From VAZQ01 sp046733355 (GTDB lineage: Bacteria > Pseudomonadota > Alphaproteobacteria > Rhizobiales > Xanthobacteraceae), in the NCBI GenBank assembly GCA_046733355.1, contig JBKPOZ010000126.1:13134-77133 (forward strand): 64,000 nt of DNA, written 5' to 3'. The notes beneath the pieces were generated by a model. That model was not told the DNA's origin, ran no database searches, and was given only the letters and a program-made list of their open reading frames with translations. Numbering within the stretch: the stretch's first letter is position 1; the number at the start of each line of letters is the position of its first letter. A program made the position numbers and the translations under genes. Shown piece after piece: positions 22,243 to 30,661 of this stretch.

Positions 22243-23585
22243 GCGACCAGCACATCGATGCGAGGGTGGACGCGCTCGCGCGCGATCAGCACGGAGCGGG
22301 TGACGACACTGGGGACGATGGTGCCGCGAAAGCCGCCCCCGCCGGCAGGCCCGCAACAGAGGAGCGACTCGACTTCCCACAGCATCAGCTCGGCATCCTC
22401 TCGGTTGCCCGAGCGCAGTGCAACGTGCAGGCGCACGTCCTCAGTGTCGGTCCGCCGCTCGCCTGCGCTTGCAAACAAGGAGTTCACGCCGACGAGATCG
22501 ATGCGGATCGGCCCCTGCACGGAATGAACGTTGCGCATTCGCTCCTCGACGATCTCGGCAGCGAGCCGCCCGCGCCTTTGCGCATTTGGCCCGGCATAGC
22601 TGACCCCCGCCTCCGCCAAAAACCCGCCTTCGAAGCCGACCGTCACCTTGAGGCGCTCGGGACGGCGCCTGCCGCTTGCCTGCGTCACCTCTACGCGGTC
22701 GGCGCCTGTCTCGCGTACGGCGACGCGAGAGAAGTCGGCGCTCACATCCGGCGTCAGATAGGACCGCGGATCGTGCACCTCGTAGAGGAGCTGCTCCTTG
22801 ACGGTTGCGGTCGTCACACAGCCGCCCGCCCGTGGAAGCTTGGTAATGATCGCGCGGCCGTCGGCTTCCACTTCGGCGATGGGAAAGCCGCAACGAGCGA
22901 GGTTTGGAACGTCTTTCTTGCCCGGGTCGGCGAAATAGCCGCCGGTGACCTGCATGCCGCATTCGAGGAGATGCCCGACGAGGGTGCCGGCCCCGAGCCG
23001 CTGCCACTCATCGAGCGACCAGCCGAATTTTTGCGCAAGCGGCGCGACCACAAGCGAAGGGTCGGCAATCCTGCCGCCGATCACCACGTCGGCTCCGGAT
23101 TGCAGCGCGGGCAGCAGGGCGTCGGCCCCGAGATATGCATTGGCACCCACCATCGGCAGATTGACGTCGCGCAATGTGCCCGGCTCGTCCATGAACGGCG
23201 TGTCCAGGTCGAGCAGGTCAGTGACTTCGTCGCCCTCGACGCAGGCGACCTTCAGTCCAGCAAGTCCGAGTTCGCGCGCGATCGCGATCGTGCTCTCTGC
23301 GGCGGCGCGCGGGTTGGCGGCGCCCATATTTGTCACGATAACCGTGCCCGCTTGGCGGCAGGGCGGCAGGAGCGCGCGCATGCGGCGCTCGAGCCAGGCA
23401 TTGTATCCTTTGCGCGGATCGAGCTTGCGGTCGCGGTGCGCGGACGCAAGCGTGCGCTCGCCGAGGCATTCGATGATCATCACATCGAGCTTGCCGTGGC
23501 GCGCGAGGTCGACGGCGGGATCAAGCCGGTCGGCCGAGAACCCCGCGCCCGTACCGATACGAAATGTGGCGGATTGCGTGCTCAC
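22239..23585 (-). CDS. AtuA/DUF1446 family protein (acyclic terpene utilisation-like)
   Basis: 448-aa DUF1446 protein. Characteristic segments are IGTGAGFSADRLDPAV, VTNMGAANPRAAAE, GGRIADPSLVVAPL, GAGTLVGHLLECGMQVTGGY, and a glycine-rich end LLCCGPAGGGGFRG. AtuA is needed for citronellol/geraniol breakdown in Pseudomonas, but its chemistry is unknown, and many homologues work on other carboxylic acids. A GTG at 23585 with AGGAG just upstream is preferred over an ATG at 23618 that lies inside a repeat. It follows an ABC importer on the same strand, with only a palindromic repeat between, so importer and enzyme pair may share a substrate. Confidence 0.85.
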   Translation of the reverse strand: MSTQSATFRIGTGAGFSADRLDPAVDLARHGKLDVMIIECLGERTLASAHRDRKLDPRKGYNAWLERRMRALLPPCRQAGTVIVTNMGAANPRAAAESTIAIARELGLAGLKVACVEGDEVTDLLDLDTPFMDEPGTLRDVNLPMVGANAYLGADALLPALQSGADVVIGGRIADPSLVVAPLAQKFGWSLDEWQRLGAGTLVGHLLECGMQVTGGYFADPGKKDVPNLARCGFPIAEVEADGRAIITKLPRAGGCVTTATVKEQLLYEVHDPRSYLTPDVSADFSRVAVRETGADRVEVTQASGRRRPERLKVTVGFEGGFLAEAGVSYAGPNAQRRGRLAAEIVEERMRNVHSVQGPIRIDLVGVNSLFASAGERRTDTEDVRLHVALRSGNREDAELMLWEVESLLCCGPAGGGGFRGTIVPSVVTRSVLIARERVHPRIDVLVA

Positions 23586-23600
23586 ATAACTCCTGTTTTT

Positions 23601-23665
23601 CCGCTCATTCCCGCGCAAGCGGGGATCCAGAAAAGACCGGGTCCCGCTTCCGCGGGGACCAGCGG
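23601..23665. repeat. Palindromic repeat between importer and AtuA genes
   Basis: CCGCTCATTCCCGCGCAAGC GGGGATCC followed by GGTCCCGCTTCCGCGGGGAC CAGCGG. It is the same family as the element in ureF (1290-1351), in inverse orientation. It may lower or terminate readthrough from the importer genes into the AtuA genes. Confidence 0.75.
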
Positions 23666-23675
23666 CTGAGCTGGT

Positions 23676-24551
23676 TCAGTGCTGCATGCCCCAGCGCTGC
23701 ACGGTGTGGCGCTCGACCGAGCGAAAGATCAGGTTCTCGACCGCAAGCCCGATCAGGATCACCATCAACAGCCCGGCGAAGACCTGCGGAATCTGGATCT
23801 GGTTCTTGTTCTCGAAAATGTACCAGCCGAGTCCGCCGGAGCCCGAGGAGACGCCGAACACCAGCTCGGCGGCGATCAAAGTGCGCCAGGCGAAAGCCCA
23901 GCCGATTTTCAGGCCGGCGAGAATGCTGGGGAACGCCGCTGGCAGGAGAATGCGCGCAACCAGTGTGATCCCGCCAAGCCCGTAGTTGCGGCCGACCATG
24001 CGAAGGGTCTGCGACACCGCGCGGAAGCCCGCATGCGCGTTGAGCGCAACCGGCCACAACACCGAATGGAGCAGAACGAAAATGAGACTTTCCGAACCGA
24101 GCCCGAACCAAAGCAGCGCGAGCGGCAGCAGCGCGATGGCGGGCAACGGGTTGAGCATCGAGGTGAGGGTTTCGAGCAGATCATTGCCGATGCGCGAAGT
24201 GATGGCGATGACTGCAAGCAGGAAGGCGAGGGCAAGGCCGAGCGCGTAACCGGTGAGCAGGACGCTGAGCGACACCCACGTACGAATGAGGAGCTCGCCA
24301 CTCACGATTCCGTGCCACAGCGCAGCCAGGGTGGCGGTCAGGGTCGGAAACATCAGCTCGTTGTCGAGCCAGCGCGCATAGCTTTCCCAGATCAGGGCGA
24401 GCAGGAGCACGAGCACGGTCTTGCGAATGACCGCCGAGTTGTAGACCTGCTCGAAGACGGTGAGCGGCTTCTGCACGATGCTGGAATCGGCTGCCTCGGT
24501 CAGCGTCAGAATGAAGTCTTCGCGTGCGGGGCTGCCGGCAATCGCCGTCAT
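23676..24551 (-). CDS. ABC transporter permease (nitrate/sulfonate/taurine-type)
   Basis: 291-aa inner-membrane protein of the TauC/SsuC family with about six TM segments. The EAA loop reads GLGGITLVARILLPAAFPSI, which docks on the ATPase. The N-terminal 50 residues are cytoplasmic. The start ATG overlaps the stop of the ATPase gene (ATGA). The substrate cannot be deduced; this transporter class imports small organic anions and heterocycles. Confidence 0.9.
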   Translation of the reverse strand: MTAIAGSPAREDFILTLTEAADSSIVQKPLTVFEQVYNSAVIRKTVLVLLLALIWESYARWLDNELMFPTLTATLAALWHGIVSGELLIRTWVSLSVLLTGYALGLALAFLLAVIAITSRIGNDLLETLTSMLNPLPAIALLPLALLWFGLGSESLIFVLLHSVLWPVALNAHAGFRAVSQTLRMVGRNYGLGGITLVARILLPAAFPSILAGLKIGWAFAWRTLIAAELVFGVSSGSGGLGWYIFENKNQIQIPQVFAGLLMVILIGLAVENLIFRSVERHTVQRWGMQH

Positions 24552-25390
24552 GGCACGGCTCCTTCCTGCTCTGCTTCCTCTTCGTTGCTTTCGTTCCCGA
24601 ACAAGAGGTCGTGGATGGTGTCCGAGAGCTTGCGTCCGGTCAGATGATGCACCACGTCCTCGCCGGCGCTGCCCAGCTCGCCTTTCACACGGCCGGGATG
24701 CGGCGACAGCAAAAGCACGCGATTGCCGATGCGGATCGCTTCCGGAATGGAATGGGTGACGAACAGCACGGTGAAACGCGTGTCCTGCCACAGGCGCAGG
24801 AGCTCGTCCTGCATACGGCGCCGGGTGAGCGCGTCCAGTGCCGCGAACGGCTCGTCCATGAGCAGAATATCGGGCTCCATTGCCATGCCGCGCGCGATCG
24901 CGACGCGCGCCTTCATGCCGCCCGAGAGCATGTGCGGATAGGAGTTAGCAAATTTCGCAAGCCCGACCTTTCCGATGTAATGCAGCGCCTTCTCCTCGGC
25001 GGCGCGGCCGCCCAAGCGGCCGCTGGCGGTGAGCGCAAACACGACGTTCTGTTTGACGGTCTTCCACGGCAGCAGCTGATCGAATTCCTGAAACACCATC
25101 ACCCGGTCAGGCCCCGGGCGTGCGACCTGCCGTCCCTTGAGCCGGATCTCGCCTTCGACCGGCTCTATATAGCCCCCCACTGCCTTGAGCAGCGTGGACT
25201 TGCCGCAGCCGGAGGGGCCAAGCAGCACGTAGCGATCCGCGCCGAACACGTTGAAGTTCACCCGATACGTCGCAGTGACCAGCGTGTGCGTCGTCTTGTA
25301 CTGCAGCGTAACGCCGCGCACTTCCAGAAGCGGGTCTGCAGTCGCGCCGGCCATCGCCTCCGTGGGTGTCGTGAGTACCTCAGTCGCCAT
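24548..25390 (-). CDS. ABC transporter ATP-binding protein (nitrate/sulfonate/taurine-type)
   Basis: 280 aa. Walker A is GPSGCGKST, the Q-loop is in VFQEFDQLLPW, the signature is LSGGMKARVAIARGM, Walker B is ILLMDEPFAALD, and the H-loop is FVTHSIPEA. It energises the permease encoded immediately downstream. The ATG at 25390 overlaps the end of the binding-protein gene by 11 bases. The C-terminus is unusually acidic (NESNEEEAEQEG). Confidence 0.92.
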   Translation of the reverse strand: MATEVLTTPTEAMAGATADPLLEVRGVTLQYKTTHTLVTATYRVNFNVFGADRYVLLGPSGCGKSTLLKAVGGYIEPVEGEIRLKGRQVARPGPDRVMVFQEFDQLLPWKTVKQNVVFALTASGRLGGRAAEEKALHYIGKVGLAKFANSYPHMLSGGMKARVAIARGMAMEPDILLMDEPFAALDALTRRRMQDELLRLWQDTRFTVLFVTHSIPEAIRIGNRVLLLSPHPGRVKGELGSAGEDVVHHLTGRKLSDTIHDLLFGNESNEEEAEQEGAVP

Positions 25391-26378
25391 GGAGATGCGC
25401 GGCTTCCGGAAAGAACAGATCCTCAACCGCGTTCGGCGACTGCTTGATGGAGCCGACCTTGCCCATGAACTGCGCGGTCTTGAGCACCTTCTGCGGCTGC
25501 AGCGTGTAGGCGTAATCCTTGTCGCTGATGATGCGCAGGATATCGTCGACGCTGTCCTTGGTGTCCTTGGCTACTTCCAGATAGAGCTGCGCCGCTGTGC
25601 GCTTGTCTTTGTTGATGCGCTCGATCGCCTCGGAAAGCGCCGCGAAGAAAGCCTGATACGCCTTCGGGTTTGCATCGCGGAAGCGTGTCGTGGCGGTGAC
25701 GAGCACAGCAGTCGCTGGGCCGCCGAGAATCTCATAATTGGTGGTAACGAGGTGAACGCCAGGAAGCTTGATCTCATCCTCGTAAAACGGCGAAGAAGTG
25801 AAATGCGCGTTCACCCCGGCGGTATTATTGGTGAGCGCCAGCACCGCGTCCGGATGGGACAGGGAGATCGTGAGCGGATCGAGCTTCGCATAATCCTTGT
25901 CGCCGAACGCTGCAGCAGCGGCCATCTGCAGCATGATCGCCTGGGTGGAAATCTTCACCGAAGGCACCGCGATCTTGTCCTTCGGGCCAAAGTCCTTGAT
26001 CGTTTTGACGTCCGGATTGCGGCTGATGAGATAAAGCGGATAGGTGGTCATGGCGGCGACGCCCCTGGCGCCCACGTTGCCGCGGGTGCGGTCCCAGAGG
26101 GTAATGAGCGATGGCGCGCCCTGGGCGGCGAAATGGATGCTGCCAGAAAGGAGCCCATCATTCATCACGCTCGGGCCTGCGACCTTCGCCCATTTCGTCT
26201 TCAGGCCCGCAATCCCGGCCGCCTGCGCCTGCTTCTCAAGGAGTCCTTCGCGCTCCATGACCATGAGCGGCAGGAAACTCACGCCATATTGCTGCGCGAC
26301 GGTGATTTCCGCGACCTCGGAATGCGCAGCGGTGGTACATGCCAGAATGACGAGCAAACCGAAGGAAATCGGCCGCAT
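25380..26378 (-). CDS. ABC transporter substrate-binding protein (NMT1/TauA-like)
   Basis: 332 aa with an N-terminal signal peptide (MRPISFGLLVILACTTAAHS). The mature part has the NMT1/SsuA-like fold, with ITVAQQYGVSFLPLMVMEREG at the start and GSIHFAAQGAPSLI near residue 80. It captures the periplasmic ligand of the importer. GGAGGAGG lies five bases before the ATG. It is the first gene of the ABC-AtuA unit. The ligand is unknown. Confidence 0.9.
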   Translation of the reverse strand: MRPISFGLLVILACTTAAHSEVAEITVAQQYGVSFLPLMVMEREGLLEKQAQAAGIAGLKTKWAKVAGPSVMNDGLLSGSIHFAAQGAPSLITLWDRTRGNVGARGVAAMTTYPLYLISRNPDVKTIKDFGPKDKIAVPSVKISTQAIMLQMAAAAAFGDKDYAKLDPLTISLSHPDAVLALTNNTAGVNAHFTSSPFYEDEIKLPGVHLVTTNYEILGGPATAVLVTATTRFRDANPKAYQAFFAALSEAIERINKDKRTAAQLYLEVAKDTKDSVDDILRIISDKDYAYTLQPQKVLKTAQFMGKVGSIKQSPNAVEDLFFPEAAHLHGD

Positions 26379-26435
26379 TTATTCCTCCTCCAACTTCGCC
26401 GCTTGGCGCGGCGCTTTCTCAGCCAGCAGTCCTGT

Positions 26436-26894
26436 TCAACCGGCTGTCTTGCGCGGCTCTGGGCCGTAGCGATTGGCTCCGGCGATACCTGCGCGAAAGC
26501 CAAGATCTACGATGAACGCGATCGTCACGATGCCGGTGGCAAGCACCAGCAACGTTTCCACGAAGCCCATGTGCTCCGGATCGCCGCTCATGCCCAAGAG
26601 GTTCGTGATCATCAACACCGAATAGGGCACGATCAACCAGCCGATGAGCTGGCCTGAGAGATTGCGGTCGTGCAGGCGTTTCACCAGGATCACCGCGCCG
26701 GGATAAAGCAGAACCGCGTCGACCATGAAATTCAAGAGCCGAAGCGAGAATACATCGGCCGGCGTGGTGAGGAGAGGCAGCCCAAGGGCAAACCGTGTGG
26801 CGAGCTCCACCGCGACGAGAATAAGCCAGCCCAGCCAGAACATTGCGCGGGTCATGCGACCCCGTGGGAGCAGAAAAAGCCTGACCAGATCCAC
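26436..26894 (-). CDS. DUF805 family membrane protein
   Basis: 152 aa with four hydrophobic segments. It starts like other DUF805 proteins (FLLPRGRMTRAMFWLGW) and carries the family motif VKRLHDRNLSG. The GTG at 26894 gives the usual N-terminus and has AGGA about 10 bases upstream; longer ATG starts would run through the small gene upstream. The function of DUF805 is unknown. Confidence 0.78.
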   Translation of the reverse strand: MDLVRLFLLPRGRMTRAMFWLGWLILVAVELATRFALGLPLLTTPADVFSLRLLNFMVDAVLLYPGAVILVKRLHDRNLSGQLIGWLIVPYSVLMITNLLGMSGDPEHMGFVETLLVLATGIVTIAFIVDLGFRAGIAGANRYGPEPRKTAG

Positions 26895-26905
26895 GACGGT
26901 TCGTC

Positions 26906-27019
26906 CTAATGCGGAGGAAGCCGGTGCAGCACTTCCAGGCTCCACCAGACGAAATAGGCGCCGAGCGCCAGGCCCAGCGCGATCTTGATCAGCTGGATCG
27001 CCAGCTCGTCTCGTTTCAT
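26906..27019 (-). CDS. Small single-pass membrane protein, 37 aa
   Basis: ATG 27019 to TAG 26906. The product has one strong hydrophobic segment (LIKIALGLALGAYFVWWSLE) flanked by a charged N-terminus MKRDELAIQ. It ends 11 bases before the DUF805 start on the same strand, so the two are probably coupled. There is no clear ribosome-binding site, and a palindromic repeat lies right upstream. It is too short for most gene callers. The function is unknown. Confidence 0.5.
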   Translation of the reverse strand: MKRDELAIQLIKIALGLALGAYFVWWSLEVLHRLPPH

Positions 27020-27028
27020 TGAAATCGC

Positions 27029-27100
27029 GTAGCCCGCATGAGCGAAGCGACATGCGGGAAAGGCCCGACCCGGATGTCGCTGACGCTCATCCGGGCTACA
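27029..27100. repeat. Palindromic repeat of the GTAGCCCGGATG type
   Basis: GTAGCCCGCATGAGCGAAGC GACATGCGGG paired with CCCGGATGTCGCTGACGCTC ATCCGGGCTAC. It forms a long imperfect hairpin. It is a close relative of 29655-29723 and 38813-38883. Confidence 0.8.
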
Positions 27101-27123
27101 AGCCTAGACCTTTGTCGCGGTTC

Positions 27124-27783
27124 TTAGAACAGTCCGAACAGGCCGGTGCCGGCGCGACGCTCGCCATAGCTCGGCGCTGAGGCACGCGATTCAGCCGGCA
27201 GCACGATGACCTTGGTCCCGACTTTGACGCGATCATAGAGATCGATCACGTCGGAATTGGTCATGCGGATGCATCCGGAAGAGGCGCGGCTGCCGATGGT
27301 GGAAGGCGCGTTGGTACCGTGGATGCGGTAGGCGGAGCCGCTGAGATAAAGTGCGCGCGCGCCGAGCGGATTGCCGTCTCCGCCCGCGGTGAAGCGGGGC
27401 AGATAGGGCGAGCGGGCGATCATTTCAGGCGGCGGCGTCCAGTCCGGCCACTCGGCCTTGCGCTCGACGCTCTTCACCCCGGACCAGGTAAACCCCTCGC
27501 GGCCGACGCCGATGCCATAGCGAATGGCCTGGCCGCCGGGCAGCACATAATAGAGGTACGTATTACCGGTATCGACGATGATCGTGCCGGGCGCTTCGTT
27601 CGTGCGCAATTCGACGACCCGGCGGCGCAGATCGGCGCGGACCTCGTTGCCGTTGTCCGGCTGCACGTACCCGAAAAGGGTGTAATAGCCGAACTGATTG
27701 GCAGAAGCCGGCGTGGCGAAGATGGTGGCGGCGAACAGCGCGGCCGTAGCCGCGATGGCGCCCCGAATGCGTGGCTTGTACAT
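27124..27783 (-). CDS. L,D-transpeptidase (YkuD domain), periplasmic
   Basis: 219 aa. An N-terminal signal peptide (AAIATAALFAATIFATPASA-like) is followed by an alphaproteobacterial ErfK/YbiS-type domain. The catalytic motif is YRIHGTNAPSTIG with the downstream SSGCIRMTN (nucleophilic cysteine). Members form 3-3 cross-links in peptidoglycan or attach proteins to it. ATG 27783 was chosen because it places the signal peptide at the N-terminus; an ATG ten codons earlier also exists. The gene stands alone, between a repeat and the next gene end. Confidence 0.9.
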   Translation of the reverse strand: MYKPRIRGAIAATAALFAATIFATPASANQFGYYTLFGYVQPDNGNEVRADLRRRVVELRTNEAPGTIIVDTGNTYLYYVLPGGQAIRYGIGVGREGFTWSGVKSVERKAEWPDWTPPPEMIARSPYLPRFTAGGDGNPLGARALYLSGSAYRIHGTNAPSTIGSRASSGCIRMTNSDVIDLYDRVKVGTKVIVLPAESRASAPSYGERRAGTGLFGLF

Positions 27784-27862
27784 GGGCACCCCCGTGCCTC
27801 TTGGTCGCGGCAACGGGGCCGCTGGTTCAAAGGGGACCTAAAGCCCTGCATGTACATAAGAA

Positions 27863-28837
27863 TTACCCCTGCCGGCCAATGGCGATCACCGCCTCGTCGG
27901 TGCGGTTGCCGTCCTCGTCCCAGAACTTCTGGAAGTCGGGACCGTCCAGATAGGCGAGCTCCTGCCCGGCGTTGGAAAGCGCGGTCTTGAACTGGTCCGA
28001 TTGAACGACATGGCCGATGGTCGTGCGGAGCGTCGCAACGATGGGGGCGGGCGTCGCCTTGGGCGCAAAGATGCCCGCCCACAAATAATACTCGACCTCA
28101 TAGCCGAGCTCTTTCAGCGTCGGCACCTCGGGCAGCACCTTGGACCGTGTGGCGCCGAAGCTCGCGAGCGGGCGCAGCTTGGCGGCCTTGATGTGCGGCA
28201 GCGTTGCCGAAGTCGATTGCGTCGTGACCTGCGCATTATCGCCGAGAATCGCAACGATCGCGGGGCCGCCGCCACTCGTCGGCAGGTGTCGCAGCTTCAA
28301 GGGGCCGCTTGCTTTCTCCAGATAGGCCAGCGGCAGGTGCGAAGCGCCGTAGAGCCCGCCTGAACTGAAGACGAGCGTGCCCGGATGCGCCCTGGCGGCT
28401 TCGATGAACTCGGCAAATGTTCGATAGGGCTGCTGCTCGTTCACCAGCAGCAGGACCGGATCGGCGATAAGCCGCGCGAGCGGAATGAAATCGGCCCTGC
28501 TGGTCTTGACCGGCCGGCCAAAGAGCTTGTCAACCTCGGCATAGCCGGAAAGTCCGTTATTGTGCGACAGCAGCGTGTATCCGTCGGGCTTGGCGGACGC
28601 GACTACCTGGGCGCCGACCTGCCCGGCGGCGCCCGCCTTCGTCTCCACGACGACAGGTTGTTTCAGGATCGGCTCCATGCCGGTGGCCAATGGCCGCGTC
28701 ACGATGTCGTTTACGCCGCCGGGGGGAAACGCGTTGATGATGGTAATGGCATGGGTGGGGTATGGCTCCTGCGCGAAAGCCTTCGCGCTTGCCAGCGCAG
28801 TTGCGGCCGTGCCGGTGAGAAATCGACGGCGATCCAT
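27863..28837 (-). CDS. Bug/TctC-family solute-binding protein (Tat-type signal)
   Basis: 324 aa. The N-terminus MDRRRFLTGTAATALA is a Tat-type signal. The mature protein is a tripartite tricarboxylate-type (Bug) binding protein with AFPPGGVNDIVTRPLA, VETKAGAAGQVGAQVV and KPDGYTLL. GGGAG lies nine bases before the ATG. There are no TctA/TctB membrane partners nearby, so it is an orphan receptor or works with a distant transporter. It is divergent from the GH114-like gene with 103 bases between, a likely shared promoter region. Confidence 0.88.
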   Translation of the reverse strand: MDRRRFLTGTAATALASAKAFAQEPYPTHAITIINAFPPGGVNDIVTRPLATGMEPILKQPVVVETKAGAAGQVGAQVVASAKPDGYTLLSHNNGLSGYAEVDKLFGRPVKTSRADFIPLARLIADPVLLLVNEQQPYRTFAEFIEAARAHPGTLVFSSGGLYGASHLPLAYLEKASGPLKLRHLPTSGGGPAIVAILGDNAQVTTQSTSATLPHIKAAKLRPLASFGATRSKVLPEVPTLKELGYEVEYYLWAGIFAPKATPAPIVATLRTTIGHVVQSDQFKTALSNAGQELAYLDGPDFQKFWDEDGNRTDEAVIAIGRQG

Positions 28838-28940
28838 GCGCGTCTCCCTCAGGTTCTTTGATGTTTGAGATGGAGTATTCTCGTTTATGCGGCCGGGCTG
28901 CAAGATGCGGTGGCAACAGGACGAGCACAGGGAGGTGTTG

Positions 28941-29648
28941 ATGTCGAATCCGCTCGCGGGCAAGAAGCTGCGCTACAAGATCGGCGCGGACAGTCCGGGC
29001 AAGGGAACTTCCGGAGAGATTGTCGAGGTCGGGTACGATTGGGAAAAGCCGCTGCCTGAAGGCATCAGCATCGCCTATTGCAATCTGTTCAATGAGAAGT
29101 ATTCCGAGCAGAGCAGGAAAGAGCGCGAGGAATACGGTCCTTATCTGAGAGGCTCCGATACCGCGAAGGATTACGGCGAAGGGCAGATCGATCCGCGCGG
29201 ACCCGGCTGGCGTCGCAACCTCGTCGAGCAGTTCGAGCGACGGCGCGAGCAAGGCTTCGAGTATATCGAGCTCGACAACCCCGACGCTTATTCGGTTGCC
29301 GATGTGGTCGGCGCGGTTGAGATGGCAGAACAGCATGGACTGAAAGTGATCGCCAAAAATCCGGGACTGATGGAAGGCGATCCGTTGCCCTATGTAGGGC
29401 ACCGCAATGTTTACGGAATCATCGTGGAGAAGGGTGCCGGGGATGCGAGCGCGATGGATGCGCTGCGGCAGCGCGCCGGCAAGCCGGATCTGCCGGTGTG
29501 GTTCGTGTTCTTCGACAGACGCAAAGGGAGCGAGGGCGGCAAGAATGCAGCCAGACAGGCCGCGTCGGCGGCGCAGCGGTTCGCGAACATGCACGTCACC
29601 CATTCGCCCGACGGCGAATACACGAGCGCCGTGGACACGACGGCGTAG
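28941..29648 (+). CDS. GH114-like TIM-barrel protein, cytosolic paralogue
   Basis: 235 aa, no signal peptide. GGGAGG lies six bases before the ATG. The sequence reads as a small (beta/alpha) barrel, with ISIAYCNLF early, QIDPRGPGWRRNLVEQFERR in the middle, then QGFEYIELDNPDAY. The last motif resembles the GFDGVxLDNxDxY signature of GH114 (endo-alpha-1,4-polygalactosaminidase-like) proteins, where the acidic residues are catalytic candidates. Assignment to that fold is my inference. A paralogue with a membrane anchor lies at 34040-35209; the two share most motifs (EGQIDPRGPGW, RRxxQGFEYIELDNPDAYS, KVIAKNP-like). It could act on galactosamine-containing glycans, given the sugar cluster at 35-42 kb. 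Confidence 0.7.
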   Translation: MSNPLAGKKLRYKIGADSPGKGTSGEIVEVGYDWEKPLPEGISIAYCNLFNEKYSEQSRKEREEYGPYLRGSDTAKDYGEGQIDPRGPGWRRNLVEQFERRREQGFEYIELDNPDAYSVADVVGAVEMAEQHGLKVIAKNPGLMEGDPLPYVGHRNVYGIIVEKGAGDASAMDALRQRAGKPDLPVWFVFFDRRKGSEGGKNAARQAASAAQRFANMHVTHSPDGEYTSAVDTTA

Positions 29649-29654
29649 TATTCC

Positions 29655-29723
29655 GTAGCCCGGATGAGCGTCAGCGAAATTCGGGATTCCGGTCGCACCT
29701 GTCGCCGCGCTCATGCGGGCTAC
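29655..29723. repeat. Palindromic repeat of the GTAGCCCGGATG type
   Basis: GTAGCCCGGATGAGCGTCAG CGAAATTCGGG pairs with CGCCGCGCTCATGCGGGCTAC. It occupies most of the 104 bases between the GH114-like gene and the kinase fusion gene. Confidence 0.8.
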
Positions 29724-29752
29724 TGTGCCTGGTCCATCTGATAGAATTTGGG

Positions 29753-30661
29753 ATGCCTTTGAGGATCACCATCGCCGGCGATATCGGCAGCGGCAAGTCG
29801 ACGGTGGCGAAGCGGCTCGCCGAGCTTGCTGACGTCGAGCCGCTCTCGACCGGCGGCATCCAGCGGCAGCTCGCGCAAAAACGCGGGGTTTCCGTCCTCG
29901 AGCTGAACAGGCTTGCCGAGAACGACGGCAGCATCGACCGCGAGATCGACAGCTATCTGATGAGCCTGCCGCCGAACAACCTGGTGGTGGAATCGCGCAT
30001 GGCCTGGCACTTCGTGCCGGACACGCTCAAGGTCTATCTTTATATCTCGGATCACGCGGCTGCGCGCCGCATCGTCGGCGCGCAGCGGAGCGACGAAGGC
30101 TACGAGACTATAGCCGAGGCAACGCAGCCGATCCTGGATCGCCGCAACAGCGAGATTCTCAGATTCAAGAAATACTACGACGTCGACATTGATGACCTGC
30201 GCAACTATGACCTCGTGGTGGACACGACCTTCGCAAGCATCGATGACGTGGTCGCGCAAGTGACAAAGTCACACGATTTCCAGAACAAACCCGCCTGCCT
30301 GATCGACCCGCGCAATCTCGTTCCGACGCAAGCCCGCAAACCATCCAGCGCAGTTGAGGAGAGCATACGAACGAGCGGCTTCGATTTGGCGAAGCCGATC
30401 GCGACTTTGTACGTCGATCATGTCTTCTATATCGTCGATGGTCACGCCCGCGCTGCCGCTGCTCTGAGGACTGCTACGAAATTCGTCACGTGTATGATCA
30501 GAGCGTCGAGTGACCAGCCGTATCTCGGCGATGTCAGCGCGCGCGAGTACGTGAGGACTGCGGTGAGCGGCTCATTGATATCAGCGTGGGAAGCGGCGGC
30601 CGGCTTTCGCTACGACGGCGAAATGTGGAAGGGCCGCCGCGACTGTCAGCCGGGGATTTGA
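29753..30661 (+). CDS. Cytidylate/shikimate-kinase-like P-loop domain fused to a ParB/sulfiredoxin-like domain
   Basis: 302 aa. Residues 1-180 look like a small-molecule or nucleotide kinase of the Cmk/AAA_33 type: Walker A ITIAGDIGSGKSTVAKRLAE, then LSTGGIQRQLAQ, SRMAWHFVPD, and an R-rich lid region AARRIVGAQRSDE. From about 180 the sequence becomes LIDPRNLVPTQARKP ... SGFDLAKPIATLYVDHVFYIVDGHARAAAAL. This resembles the ParB N-terminal/sulfiredoxin-like fold with its DGHxR motif. Such domains can be CTPases or phosphotransferases. I know no named family with this architecture, so the function is open. The gene starts after a palindromic repeat and its 3' end overlaps the convergent DUF2304 gene by 16 bases. 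Confidence 0.75.
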   Translation: MPLRITIAGDIGSGKSTVAKRLAELADVEPLSTGGIQRQLAQKRGVSVLELNRLAENDGSIDREIDSYLMSLPPNNLVVESRMAWHFVPDTLKVYLYISDHAAARRIVGAQRSDEGYETIAEATQPILDRRNSEILRFKKYYDVDIDDLRNYDLVVDTTFASIDDVVAQVTKSHDFQNKPACLIDPRNLVPTQARKPSSAVEESIRTSGFDLAKPIATLYVDHVFYIVDGHARAAAALRTATKFVTCMIRASSDQPYLGDVSAREYVRTAVSGSLISAWEAAAGFRYDGEMWKGRRDCQPGI

